Assembly (NCBI RefSeq): GCF_004803755.1
Contig: NZ_CP032311.1
Span: 1,008,501-1,072,500, forward strand
Direction: 5' to 3'
Source: Pseudomonas sp. DG56-2
GTDB taxonomy: Bacteria; Pseudomonadota; Gammaproteobacteria; Pseudomonadales; Pseudomonadaceae
DNA length: 64,000 nucleotides
Notes under the pieces: model-generated
What the model was told of the DNA's origin: nothing
The model's input: only the letters and a program-made list of their open reading frames with translations
Database searches by the model: none
Position numbers and translations under genes: made by a program
Shown here: positions 54,913-64,000 of the stretch, piece by piece
How the letters are laid out: each line of letters opens with the position of its first letter
How positions within the stretch are numbered: the first letter of the stretch is position 1

Positions 54913-56166
54913 ATGGCAAATGCGCATAGCGGCAAAATGATCGTCGGGCTGGATATCGGCACCTCCAAGGTGGTGGCGCTGGTAGGCGAAGTCGCGGCTG
55001 ACGGCACCCTGGAAATCGTTGGTATCGGTACCCATCCTTCGCGTGGTCTGAAGAAGGGCGTGGTCGTCAATATCGAGTCGACCGTGCAGTCGATCCAGCG
55101 GGCAGTGGAAGAAGCCCAACTGATGGCGGGCTGCCGAATTCACTCGGCGTTCGTTGGTGTTGCCGGTAACCACATCCGCAGCCTGAACTCTCACGGCATC
55201 GTTGCAATCCGCGACCGTGAAGTCAGTTCGGCCGACCTTGAGCGTGTCCTTGACGCCGCCCAGGCCGTGGCCATTCCTGCCGATCAGCGAGTTCTGCACA
55301 CCCTGCCGCAGGACTACGTGATCGACAACCAGGAAGGCGTGCGCGAGCCGCTGGGGATGTCGGGTGTGCGCTTGGAAGCCAAGGTCCACGTCGTCACCTG
55401 TGCCGTTAATGCCGCGCAGAACATTGAAAAGTGTGTGCGCCGCTGTGGCCTGGAAATCGACGACATCATTCTCGAACAACTGGCTTCGGCCTATTCGGTG
55501 CTGACCGATGACGAGAAAGAACTGGGCGTGTGCCTGGTGGATATCGGTGGCGGTACCACTGACATCGCCATCTTCACCGAAGGCGCGATTCGTCACACCG
55601 CTGTGATCCCGATTGCCGGCGACCAGGTGACCAACGACATCGCAATGGCGCTGCGTACGCCAACCCAGTACGCCGAAGAGATCAAAATCCGTTATGCCTG
55701 CGCGCTGGCCAAGCTGGCCGGTGCCGGTGAAACCATCAAGGTGCCGAGCGTCGGTGACCGTCCGCCGCGCGAGCTTTCGCGCCAGGCGCTGGCCGAAGTG
55801 GTCGAGCCGCGTTACGACGAGCTTTTCACCCTGATCCAGGCCGAACTGCGTCGTAGCGGCTACGAAGACCTGGTGCCTGCGGGCATCGTTCTGACCGGCG
55901 GCACCGCGAAGATGGAAGGTGCGGTGGAACTGGCCGAAGAAATTTTCCACATGCCGGTGCGCCTGGGCGTGCCGCATAGCGTTCGGGGTCTGAGCGACGT
56001 GGTGCGCAACCCGATTTATTCCACTGGTGTGGGCCTACTGACCTACGGCCTGCAAAAGCAGTCCGACGGCGTGAGCCTTACCGGTACCAGCAGCAACAAC
56101 TATGGCGATGAACCAAAGGCACCAGCGTTGGAACGTTTTACACGCTGGGTCAAAGGCAACTTTTAA
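54913..56166 (+). CDS. ftsA: Cell-division actin homologue FtsA
   Basis: A 417-residue actin-like ATPase tethering FtsZ to the membrane. Phosphate loops VGLDIGTSKVVALVGE near residue 14 and VDIGGGTTDIAIF near residue 209 are present, as is the 1C-domain segment between. The C-terminal amphipathic helix RFTRWVKGNF is the membrane-targeting sequence. AGAGAGG lies before the ATG. Confidence 0.97.
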   Translation: MANAHSGKMIVGLDIGTSKVVALVGEVAADGTLEIVGIGTHPSRGLKKGVVVNIESTVQSIQRAVEEAQLMAGCRIHSAFVGVAGNHIRSLNSHGIVAIRDREVSSADLERVLDAAQAVAIPADQRVLHTLPQDYVIDNQEGVREPLGMSGVRLEAKVHVVTCAVNAAQNIEKCVRRCGLEIDDIILEQLASAYSVLTDDEKELGVCLVDIGGGTTDIAIFTEGAIRHTAVIPIAGDQVTNDIAMALRTPTQYAEEIKIRYACALAKLAGAGETIKVPSVGDRPPRELSRQALAEVVEPRYDELFTLIQAELRRSGYEDLVPAGIVLTGGTAKMEGAVELAEEIFHMPVRLGVPHSVRGLSDVVRNPIYSTGVGLLTYGLQKQSDGVSLTGTSSNNYGDEPKAPALERFTRWVKGNF

Positions 56167-56222
56167 AGTTTCAAAGCAGTAGTAGTAGGCGCAAAAACTA
56201 GAGAACTGTAAGGAGAGGGAAA

Positions 56223-57413
56223 ATGTTCGAGCTCGTAGACAACGTCCCGCAAAGCCCGGTCATCAAAGTGATCGGTGTCGGTGGCGGCGGTGGCAACGCC
56301 GTCAATCACATGGTCAAGAGCAGCATCGAAGGCGTTGAGTTCATCTGCGCCAACACTGATGCTCAAGCGCTGAAAAACATCGGCGCGCGCACCATTTTGC
56401 AACTGGGTACTGGTGTCACCAAGGGACTTGGTGCTGGTGCTAATCCGGAAGTCGGTCGTCAGGCCGCGCTGGAAGACCGTGAGCGCATCGCCGAAGTACT
56501 GCAGGGCACCAACATGGTGTTCATCACCACTGGCATGGGCGGCGGTACCGGTACCGGTGCTGCGCCGATCATCGCCGAAGTGGCCAAGGAACTGGGTATT
56601 CTCACCGTTGCGGTGGTGACCCGTCCGTTCCCGTTCGAAGGCCGCAAGCGCATGCAGATTGCCGATGAAGGCATCCGTGCACTGGCAGACAGCGTTGACT
56701 CGCTGATCACCATTCCGAACGAGAAGCTGCTGACCATCCTGGGCAAGGACGCAAGCCTGCTGTCCGCTTTTGCCAAGGCTGACGACGTACTGGCGGGTGC
56801 CGTTCGCGGTATCTCCGACATCATCAAGCGCCCAGGCATGATCAACGTCGACTTCGCTGACGTCCGTACCGTGATGAGCGAAATGGGCATGGCGATGATG
56901 GGCACTGGCTGCGCCAGCGGTCCTAACCGTGCGCGTGAAGCGACGGAAGCGGCCATCCGCAACCCGCTGCTCGAAGACGTCAACCTGCAGGGCGCTCGCG
57001 GCATCCTGGTCAACATCACTGCAGGTCCTGACCTGTCGTTGGGTGAATACTCGGACGTTGGTAGCATCATCGAAGCCTTCGCTTCCGATCACGCCATGGT
57101 CAAGGTCGGTACCGTTATCGATCCGGACATGCGCGATGAGCTGCACGTAACCGTGGTCGCCACGGGGCTGGGTGCGAAAATCGAGAAGCCGGTCAAGGTC
57201 ATCGACAATACCCTGCAAACCGCTGCCATGCAGACTGCTGCTCCGGCGCCGGTTCGTCAGGAACAATCGTCGGTCAACTACCGTGACCTGGAGCGCCCGA
57301 CCGTGATGCGCAACCAGGCGCATGCCGGTGCAGCCGCTGCTGCCAAGCTCAATCCGCAAGACGATCTGGATTACCTGGATATTCCAGCTTTCCTGCGTCG
57401 TCAGGCTGATTAA
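56223..57413 (+). CDS. ftsZ: Cell-division tubulin homologue FtsZ
   Basis: A 396-residue GTPase that forms the Z-ring. GVGGGGGNAV near residue 18 and the tubulin signature GGGTGTG near residue 105 bind GTP; the T7-loop NVDFADV supplies the catalytic Asp. A Pro/Ala-rich linker leads to the conserved C-terminal DYLDIPAFLRRQ peptide that binds FtsA and ZipA. It is separated from ftsA by 56 bases with AGGAGAGG before the ATG. Confidence 0.98.
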   Translation: MFELVDNVPQSPVIKVIGVGGGGGNAVNHMVKSSIEGVEFICANTDAQALKNIGARTILQLGTGVTKGLGAGANPEVGRQAALEDRERIAEVLQGTNMVFITTGMGGGTGTGAAPIIAEVAKELGILTVAVVTRPFPFEGRKRMQIADEGIRALADSVDSLITIPNEKLLTILGKDASLLSAFAKADDVLAGAVRGISDIIKRPGMINVDFADVRTVMSEMGMAMMGTGCASGPNRAREATEAAIRNPLLEDVNLQGARGILVNITAGPDLSLGEYSDVGSIIEAFASDHAMVKVGTVIDPDMRDELHVTVVATGLGAKIEKPVKVIDNTLQTAAMQTAAPAPVRQEQSSVNYRDLERPTVMRNQAHAGAAAAAKLNPQDDLDYLDIPAFLRRQAD

Positions 57414-57489
57414 TGAAATTTATCAGGGGTATAAGGGTGATTGGTATTCAGCAAAGGCCGGGTCTGGTATTATCCTCAGCCTTTGTTGA

Positions 57490-58437
<948 letters not shown>

Positions 58438-58462
58438 GTTCGAACACTCTCTCTAGTGAATC

Positions 58463-58490
58463 AGGCCACCTTCGGGTGGCCTTTTTTTTT
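58463..58490 (+). terminator. Terminator of lpxC and the dcw cluster
   Basis: AGGCCACC (58463-58470) pairs with GGTGGCCT (58475-58482) around a TTCG tetraloop, followed by nine T residues. It is the only clear intrinsic terminator after the RNase P RNA, 18 kb upstream. Confidence 0.95.
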
Positions 58491-58542
58491 ATCTTCATGG
58501 CATTCCGGGAACTACACCCGCTGGTTAGGTTGGTAGGGGTTC

Positions 58543-59260
58543 GAGGCTGCGTGCTTATCCATTCAATGCGCACCGCGGGTGATTACCAAATGGGGCTCGA
58601 GTGTCGATGGGCATATCCATTTGATGCAGTGGCACCACTGGCTGGTTTCGCCTTTACGGCGACCCACTTTTGTCGGGGCAAAAGTGGGCAAAACCCCCTG
58701 TCCCTGCATCCGGCCCTACGCTGCGCTCCGGGTTCCCTCATTCCACCCTTGCTCCCGCGGGGACCGCGCCGAAGGGCCGTCCTGGCCCTGCGGCACTCGC
58801 CGGCCATCCATGGCCGTCGCCCCACTACGCAAGGGTTCCATTCGGCCTACTGAAGGGACGATTTGTGGCGTCTGCACGATTTGTGTAGGTAGAAGCACAG
58901 CAGCGGCAACGGCAACGGCAACGGCAACAGCGAGGTGCTGGTGTGCAGCTTTTGCTTTTGATCTGGCTCTTCGTACATCGCCAGCCCAGACACCCTGGAT
59001 CGTCCCTTCAGTAGGCTGAGTGTAGGTATTGCGTAGTCGGGCGCAGGCCATGGATGGCCTGCGAGCACCGTAGGGCCAGGACGGCCCTTCGGTGCGGTCC
59101 CGACGGGAGCAATGCCGGAGCGAAGGGACCCGGAGCGCAGCGCAGGGCCGGATGCAGGGACACACGGTTTTGGTTCCTTTTGCCAAGACAAAAGGGACCC
59201 GCCGTAAGGGCGGAAGGGGCCAACAGCGGCGCCGCATTGAATGGATAAGCTCGCAGCCTC
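58543..59260. repeat. Large imperfect inverted-repeat element, non-coding
   Basis: This fills most of the 909-base gap between lpxC and dciA. The left arm (58543-58862) and right arm (58999-59260) are inverted near-copies: both outer ends read GAGGCTGCG(T/A)GCTTATCCATTCAATGCG, both contain CCCTGCATCCGGCCCT, GAAGGGCCGTCCTGGCCCT and GCCATCCATGGCC, and the inner ends read GCCTACTGAAGGGACGAT. The left arm has about 58 extra bases near its outer end, a partial duplication of the arm terminus. Each arm contains a smaller hairpin (CCCACTTTTG/CAAAAGTGGG at about 58661-58690, and its relative in the right arm). Frames run open across it on both strands only because of its composition; I call no gene. 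Similar intergenic repeats are common in pseudomonads. Confidence 0.8.
58905..58928. repeat. GGCAAC hexanucleotide repeat, four copies
   Basis: Four perfect tandem copies of GGCAAC lie in the centre (58863-58998) of the large inverted-repeat element, flanked by CAGC on both sides, with a CTTTTGCTTTTGATC tract 30 bases later. Too short a unit for a CRISPR; a slippage-type microsatellite. Confidence 0.9.
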
Positions 59261-59346
59261 AAAGCCCAGCCCCAAGATCATACTCCCCGGGGTTTCGTGA
59301 AGAACCTTTTTTACTATTGCGGGTCATCCTGCTCCTGCGCCGTGCC

Positions 59347-59805
59347 TCAGGCGTCCTTGTCCCGCGCATGGCTGGCCAGGCGCTCCAGGGCTGCGCGCAG
59401 CTTTGGATCACTGATGCCGTCAGCGGTGGCTTGAATGCTTTCGGCGGCGCGCGTGGAAAGATCGGCCGTGTGCGTAGCTGCCCGGCTCTGGGTGGTCGGC
59501 GGCTGAACCTTGAACACTATCCGCGTCAGGCTAGCGAATACATCGAGCGTCTGTAACTGGCGTTGCAAGCGCTTTTGCTGGTAGCGCAAGCGAGTGGCCC
59601 AATGGCCATCGGTAACGATCAGCAGCAGCGTACCTTCGCGCCATGAAGCGATATGGCAATGTTCGCGCGCAGCGGGCTGCAGCTGGCTGTCTAGCAGTTG
59701 CTGCAAGTGCGCCAGGCGCTGGGCCTGGTTGAACAAGGCTTTGAGTGGCCGGGCTTCGCGTAGTAAAGCGGCGGGCGCGCGGGCCGGCAGGGGACGAAAA
59801 GCCAT
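59347..59805 (-). CDS. dciA: DciA-type replicative helicase operator (DUF721)
   Basis: A 152-residue DUF721 protein. The N-terminal KH-like domain (about 15-105) includes FNQAQRLAHLQQLLDSQLQ and the ATRLRYQQKRLQRQL block; the rest is a flexible tail. DciA interacts with DnaB and is needed for replication start in bacteria lacking DnaC/DnaI, including Pseudomonas. AGGTG lies seven bases before the ATG. It is divergent from secA, with a 284-base gap between the start codons and no secM-like gene. Confidence 0.85.
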   Translation of the reverse strand: MAFRPLPARAPAALLREARPLKALFNQAQRLAHLQQLLDSQLQPAAREHCHIASWREGTLLLIVTDGHWATRLRYQQKRLQRQLQTLDVFASLTRIVFKVQPPTTQSRAATHTADLSTRAAESIQATADGISDPKLRAALERLASHARDKDA

Positions 59806-60089
59806 GAAGGGACACCTGAAGTTACAGTACCGGCATCTTATCAGATCCCCCGTCTTGCGCCTCGACCGGGTGCCTGCGACAAAACTTCATGTGGCTGATG
59901 GGTTGAAGTTGTGAAAAAAGGCCTTATTGTAAAAAAGCCCCGTCAAAGCGCTGTGCCAGCATTGTGGAAATCCGCCACTTTCCTCACCGTCGTTTCCGGG
60001 TAGAATGCTCGTTCGCATGCGGCCATAAGGGCTGCACGGGCGACTCACGGGGCCGCCCTCCATCCCTATGTGTGGAAGATCCTGTCGAT

Positions 60090-62825
60090 ATGTTTGCGCC
60101 TTTGTTAAAAAAACTTTTTGGAAGCAAGAACGAGCGTGAGGTCAAGCGCCTGCTCAAGGCGGTGCAGTCCGTCAATGCCTTCGAAGAGAAGATGGTGGCC
60201 CTCTCCGATGAACAACTGCGTGGAAAAACCGCAGAGTTCAAAGAGCGCCTGGCCAAAGGCGAGACCCTGGACCAATTGCTGCCAGAGGCCTTCGCTGTCG
60301 CGCGTGAGGCCGGCAAGCGGGTCATGGGCATGCGCCACTTCGATGTCCAGCTGATCGGCGGCATGGCTTTGCACGAAGGCACTATCGCAGAAATGCGTAC
60401 CGGTGAAGGCAAGACCTTGGTCGCAACCCTGGGCGTATACCTCAACGCATTGTCCGGCAAGGGCGTGCACGTGGTTACGGTCAACGACTACCTGGCACGC
60501 CGTGACGCCAACTGGATGCGCCCACTGTATGAATTCCTCGGTCTGACTGTTGGCGTCGTCACGCCGTTCCAGCCGCCGGAAGAGAAGCGCGCTGCCTATG
60601 CTGCCGATATCACTTACGGCACCAACAACGAATTCGGTTTCGACTACCTGCGCGACAACATGGCGTTCAGCATGGAAGAGAAATTCCAGCGCGAGCTGAA
60701 TTTCGCCGTGATCGACGAAGTCGACTCCATCCTGATCGACGAAGCGCGGACCCCGCTGATCATCTCCGGCCAGGCCGAAGACAGCTCCAAGATGTACGTC
60801 GAAATCAACAAGCTGATCCCGCGCCTCAAGCAGCACATCGAGGAAGTCGAGGGCGAAGTTACCCAGGAAGGCCATTACAAGATCGATGAGAAGAGCCGTC
60901 AGGTTGAACTCAACGAAGCGGGCCACCAGTTCATCGAAGAGATGCTCGCTCAAGTCGGTCTACTGGCCGAAGGCGAGAGCCTCTACTCGGCGCACAACCT
61001 GGGCCTGTTGACGCATGTCTATGCCGGCCTGCGCGCACACAAGTTGTTCCATCGCAACGTCGAGTACATCGTCCAGGACGGCCAGATCCTGCTGATCGAC
61101 GAGCACACCGGTCGTACCATGCCGGGTCGTCGCTTGTCCGAAGGCCTGCACCAGGCGATCGAAGCGAAGGAAAACCTGAACATTCAGGCGGAAAGCCAGA
61201 CCCTGGCTTCGACCACCTTCCAGAACTACTTCCGTCTCTACAACAAGTTGTCCGGTATGACCGGTACAGCTGATACCGAGGCCTTCGAGTTCGCCCAGAT
61301 CTACAACCTCAACGTGATGGTCATTCCGCCGAACAAGCCGTTGGCGCGTAAGGACTACAACGACCTGGTGTACCTGACTGCGGAAGAGAAGTACGCCGCA
61401 ATCATTGCCGACATCAAGGAAAGCATGGCCCAGGGGCGCCCGGTGCTGGTAGGTACTGCTACCATCGAAACTTCCGAGCACATGTCCAACCTGCTCCAGA
61501 AGGAAGGCATCGATCACAAGGTACTGAACGCCAAGTACCACGAGAAAGAAGCCGAGATCATCGCCCAGGCCGGTCGCCCGGGTGCACTGACTATCGCGAC
61601 CAACATGGCTGGTCGTGGTACCGACATCCTCCTGGGCGGTAACTGGGAAGTGGAAGTCGCAGCAATGGAGAACCCGACGCCGGAGCAGATCGCACAGGTC
61701 AAGGCCGACTGGCAGAAGCGTCACCAGCAGGTGATCGAGTCGGGTGGCCTACATGTGATCGCTTCCGAGCGTCACGAGTCCCGTCGTATCGACAACCAAC
61801 TGCGTGGTCGTGCCGGCCGTCAGGGTGACCCGGGTTCCAGCCGTTTCTACCTGTCGCTGGAAGACAGCCTGATGCGCATCTTCGCTTCTGATCGGGTGAA
61901 GAACTTCATGAAGGCCCTGGGCATGCAATCGGGCGAGGCCATCGAGCATCGCATGGTTACCAATGCCATCGAAAAAGCCCAACGCAAGGTCGAGGGCCGC
62001 AACTTCGACATTCGTAAGCAACTGCTTGAATTCGACGACGTGGCCAACGAGCAACGTAAAGTTATCTACCACATGCGTAACAGCCTGCTGGCAGCTGACA
62101 ATATCGGTGACACCATCGCTGACTTCCGTCAGGAAGTGCTCGACGCTACCGTTGCCCAGCACATCCCGCCGCAATCGCTGCCAGAGCAGTGGGACGTGGC
62201 AGGCCTGGAAGCGGCGTTGGCCAGCGATTTCGGGGTGAAGCTACCGATCCAGCAATGGCTCGACGAAGACGATCACCTGTACGAAGAAACCCTGCGCGAG
62301 AAGCTCATGAACGAGCTGATGGCGGCGTACAACGAGAAGGAAGAGCAGGCAAGCGCCGAAGCCTTGCGTACCTTCGAGAAGCAGATTCTGTTGCGTGTCC
62401 TGGACGACCTGTGGAAAGACCACCTGTCGACCATGGATCACCTGCGTCACGGTATTCACCTGCGTGGTTATGCGCAGAAGAACCCGAAGCAGGAGTACAA
62501 GCGCGAGTCGTTCAACCTGTTCCAGGAACTGCTCGAGTCGATCAAGCGCGACACTATCCGCGTGCTCTCGCACGTTCAGGTACGCCGCGAAGATCCCGCC
62601 GAAGAAGAAGCTCGCCTGCGTCGCGAGGCAGAAGAACTGGCCGCGCGCATGCAGTTCCAGCACGCTGCAGCCCCTGGCCTGGAGCAAGCCGAGGAGCAGG
62701 AGGAGGGCGCTGAAGTCGCCGTCGCCGCGGCTCCGGTGCGTAACGATCAGAAGTTGGGTCGCAACGAGCTGTGCTGGTGTGGTTCGGGCAAGAAGTTCAA
62801 GCACTGCCACGGCCAGATCAACTAA
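60090..62825 (+). CDS. secA: Preprotein translocase ATPase SecA
   Basis: A 911-residue cytoplasmic/peripheral ATPase that drives proteins through SecYEG. Walker A is [10 protein letters not shown] near residue 107 and [19 protein letters not shown] near residue 210 is the DEAD-type motif II; the preprotein cross-linking domain and helical scaffold follow. A Glu/Ala-rich linker leads to the C-terminal zinc motif [14 protein letters not shown] (binds SecB and lipid). The frame is open further upstream (to 59964), but the homologous start [12 protein letters not shown] is the ATG at 60090, with GGAAG 12 bases upstream. Confidence 0.97.
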   Translation: MFAPLLKKLFGSKNEREVKRLLKAVQSVNAFEEKMVALSDEQLRGKTAEFKERLAKGETLDQLLPEAFAVAREAGKRVMGMRHFDVQLIGGMALHEGTIAEMRTGEGKTLVATLGVYLNALSGKGVHVVTVNDYLARRDANWMRPLYEFLGLTVGVVTPFQPPEEKRAAYAADITYGTNNEFGFDYLRDNMAFSMEEKFQRELNFAVIDEVDSILIDEARTPLIISGQAEDSSKMYVEINKLIPRLKQHIEEVEGEVTQEGHYKIDEKSRQVELNEAGHQFIEEMLAQVGLLAEGESLYSAHNLGLLTHVYAGLRAHKLFHRNVEYIVQDGQILLIDEHTGRTMPGRRLSEGLHQAIEAKENLNIQAESQTLASTTFQNYFRLYNKLSGMTGTADTEAFEFAQIYNLNVMVIPPNKPLARKDYNDLVYLTAEEKYAAIIADIKESMAQGRPVLVGTATIETSEHMSNLLQKEGIDHKVLNAKYHEKEAEIIAQAGRPGALTIATNMAGRGTDILLGGNWEVEVAAMENPTPEQIAQVKADWQKRHQQVIESGGLHVIASERHESRRIDNQLRGRAGRQGDPGSSRFYLSLEDSLMRIFASDRVKNFMKALGMQSGEAIEHRMVTNAIEKAQRKVEGRNFDIRKQLLEFDDVANEQRKVIYHMRNSLLAADNIGDTIADFRQEVLDATVAQHIPPQSLPEQWDVAGLEAALASDFGVKLPIQQWLDEDDHLYEETLREKLMNELMAAYNEKEEQASAEALRTFEKQILLRVLDDLWKDHLSTMDHLRHGIHLRGYAQKNPKQEYKRESFNLFQELLESIKRDTIRVLSHVQVRREDPAEEEARLRREAEELAARMQFQHAAAPGLEQAEEQEEGAEVAVAAAPVRNDQKLGRNELCWCGSGKKFKHCHGQIN

Positions 62826-62862
62826 AGTCTTCTACCCGGCAGTCTGCTGATTCACGAACACT

Positions 62863-62894
62863 ACGCCGCGACTGGTACCTTGCCGTCGCGGCGT
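62863..62894 (+). terminator. Hairpin between secA and argJ
   Basis: ACGCCGCGAC (62863-62872) and GTCGCGGCGT (62885-62894) form a perfect 10-bp stem with a 12-base loop. The following TGTTCC is a poor T tract, so it may be a partial terminator or a stability element in a secA-argJ transcript. Confidence 0.5.
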
Positions 62895-62950
62895 TGTTCC
62901 ATCTCAAGCACCGGCATCTGGCCCGGTGTACTTTTTCTAGGAGCGCTTAC

Positions 62951-64000
62951 ATGGCTGTTGGTCTTGGTCCTTTGCCAACGTTGCACCCGGTTCCAGGCTT
63001 TGAACTGGGTATCGCCTCTGCAGGTATCAAGCGCCCGGGGCGCAAGGACGTCGTGGTCATGCGCTGCGCCGAAGGTTCCAGTGTGGCAGGGGTGTTCACC
63101 CTCAACGCCTTTTGTGCCGCACCCGTTATCCTGGCCAAGCAGCGCGTGCAAGGCAGCGTGCGCTACTTACTGACCAACACCGGCAATGCCAACGCTGGTA
63201 CCGGCGCGCCGGGCCTGGCCGCCGCCGAGCGTACGTGCGCCAAGCTGGCTGAGCTGACCGGTGTCGATGCCAGCGCGGTGTTGCCGTTTTCTACAGGTGT
63301 TATCGGCGAGCCACTGCCGGTCGAGAAAATCGAAGGCGCCCTGCAGGCTGCCCTGGATGATCTGTCGGAAAACAACTGGGCTGAAGCCGCCACAGGCATC
63401 ATGACCACTGACACCTTGCCAAAGGGTGCCAGCCGCCAGTTCCAGCACGACGGTGTAACCATCACCGTAACCGGTATCAGCAAAGGCGCCGGGATGATTC
63501 GTCCGAACATGGCCACCATGCTCGGTTACATCGCCACCGATGCCAAGGTCGCGCCCCAGGTGCTCAAGGATCTGATGCTCGATGGCGCTAACAAGTCGTT
63601 CAACCGCATCACCATCGATGGCGATACCTCGACCAACGATTGCTGCATGTTGATTGCCACCGGCAAGGCTGATGTTGCCCAAGTCACCGAAGCCCGTGGC
63701 CCACTGTTCGAGGCGCTGAAAAAGGCGGTGTTCGAAGTGTGCATGGAGGTGGCTCAAGCCATCGTCCGTGACGGCGAAGGTGCTACCAAGTTCGTGACTG
63801 TCCAGGTCAACGGCGGCGGCAACCATCAGGAATGCCTGGATGTGGGCTACGCTGTGGCGCACTCGCCATTGATCAAGACCGCGTTGTTCGCCTCCGATCC
63901 GAACTGGGGCCGCATCCTTGCTGCCGTGGGGCGTGCCGGGGTGCCGGAGCTGGACGTTAGCCTGATCGATGTGTACTTGGGTGATGTGTGCATTGCCAGT
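62951..64000 (+). CDS. argJ: Bifunctional ornithine acetyltransferase / N-acetylglutamate synthase ArgJ (3' truncated by window)
   Basis: The first 350 codons are present and open to the window end; the family has about 405. ArgJ transfers the acetyl group from N-acetylornithine to glutamate, recycling it in arginine synthesis. AGGAG precedes the ATG. The self-cleavage site is visible as [11 protein letters not shown]: the proenzyme is cut between Ala and Thr, and the Thr becomes the nucleophile of the beta chain. [11 protein letters not shown] and the TNTGNANAGTG block form the substrate site. Whether it is mono- or bifunctional cannot be read from sequence. Confidence 0.96.
   Translation, partial: MAVGLGPLPTLHPVPGFELGIASAGIKRPGRKDVVVMRCAEGSSVAGVFTLNAFCAAPVILAKQRVQGSVRYLLTNTGNANAGTGAPGLAAAERTCAKLAELTGVDASAVLPFSTGVIGEPLPVEKIEGALQAALDDLSENNWAEAATGIMTTDTLPKGASRQFQHDGVTITVTGISKGAGMIRPNMATMLGYIATDAKVAPQVLKDLMLDGANKSFNRITIDGDTSTNDCCMLIATGKADVAQVTEARGPLFEALKKAVFEVCMEVAQAIVRDGEGATKFVTVQVNGGGNHQECLDVGYAVAHSPLIKTALFASDPNWGRILAAVGRAGVPELDVSLIDVYLGDVCIAS

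Noticed and set aside
57441..57473. A promoter for lpxC (TATTAT at 57468) in the ftsZ-lpxC gap
   Set aside because: The -10 is plausible but no acceptable -35 is found at 16-18 bases; left out of the feature list.
58905..58928. GGCAAC repeats considered as a CRISPR array
   Set aside because: Six-base units in direct tandem without spacers; no cas genes in the window.
58476..59281. Several 60-170 codon frames on both strands in the lpxC-dciA gap
   Set aside because: All lie in the arms of the large inverted repeat, are Arg/Pro/Ala-rich, repeat each other's sequence from the two arms, and lack ribosome sites.
59806..60089. A secM-like arrest peptide gene upstream of secA
   Set aside because: No frame with signal peptide and arrest motif is seen; SecM is not expected in Pseudomonas.

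Overview
The window is a high-GC Pseudomonas chromosome segment, most likely from the putida/fluorescens side of the genus rather than P. aeruginosa. Support comes from the gene order (moaCDE; dauBAR-rhlB; aapJQMP; algW-cysD-cysNC; trpS-zapE; rplM-rpsI-petABC-sspAB; rsmI-rnpB-mra/dcw-lpxC-secA-argJ), REP-type GC-rich palindromes, a fused cysNC, and an mdeRAB methionine-degradation locus of the P. putida type. Only the first gene (PhoH-type ATPase, 5' end missing) and the last (argJ, 3' end missing) are cut by the window edges.

Layout. 1-2.5 kb: phoH-like gene and the molybdopterin genes moaC-moaD-moaE. 2.7-6.3 kb: D-arginine catabolism, with a periplasmic basic-amino-acid binding protein convergent to dauB-dauA-dauR. 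6.4-8.6 kb: RNA helicase rhlB and a carboxylesterase. 8.7-13.1 kb: a four-gene general amino-acid ABC transporter (aapJQMP) behind a clear sigma-54 promoter. 13.2-18.5 kb: envelope-stress protease algW, a Nif3-family gene, and sulfate activation (cysD, cysNC). 18.56-19.3 kb: a short AT-rich accessory patch holding a broken lectin-like (LlpA-type) bacteriocin gene and a tiny lipoprotein gene. 19.3-23.8 kb: mdeR, mdeA (methionine gamma-lyase), mdeB (2-oxo acid dehydrogenase E1). 23.9-29.9 kb: zapG, an alpha/beta hydrolase, trpS, zapE, a GlxA-type AraC regulator and an aldo/keto reductase. 30.1-35.0 kb: rplM-rpsI, petABC (cytochrome bc1) and sspAB. 35.0-40.4 kb: envelope lipoproteins, a SIS-domain protein, yraN, lpoA, rsmI and the RNase P RNA. 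40.5-58.5 kb: a complete, tightly overlapping mra/dcw cell-wall and division cluster from mraZ to lpxC. 58.5-59.3 kb: a large non-coding inverted-repeat element. 59.3-64 kb: dciA, secA, argJ.

How the genes work together. Most of the window is core machinery: peptidoglycan precursor synthesis and septation (ftsL, ftsI, murE, murF, mraY, murD, ftsW, murG, murC, ddlB, ftsQ, ftsA, ftsZ), lipid A commitment (lpxC), protein export (secA), respiration (petABC) and translation. The metabolic blocks concern amino-acid scavenging (dau, aap, mde) and sulfur assimilation. The only clearly foreign-looking DNA is the patch between cysNC and mdeR; it and the 58.5-59.3 kb inverted-repeat element are the places most worth a second look.
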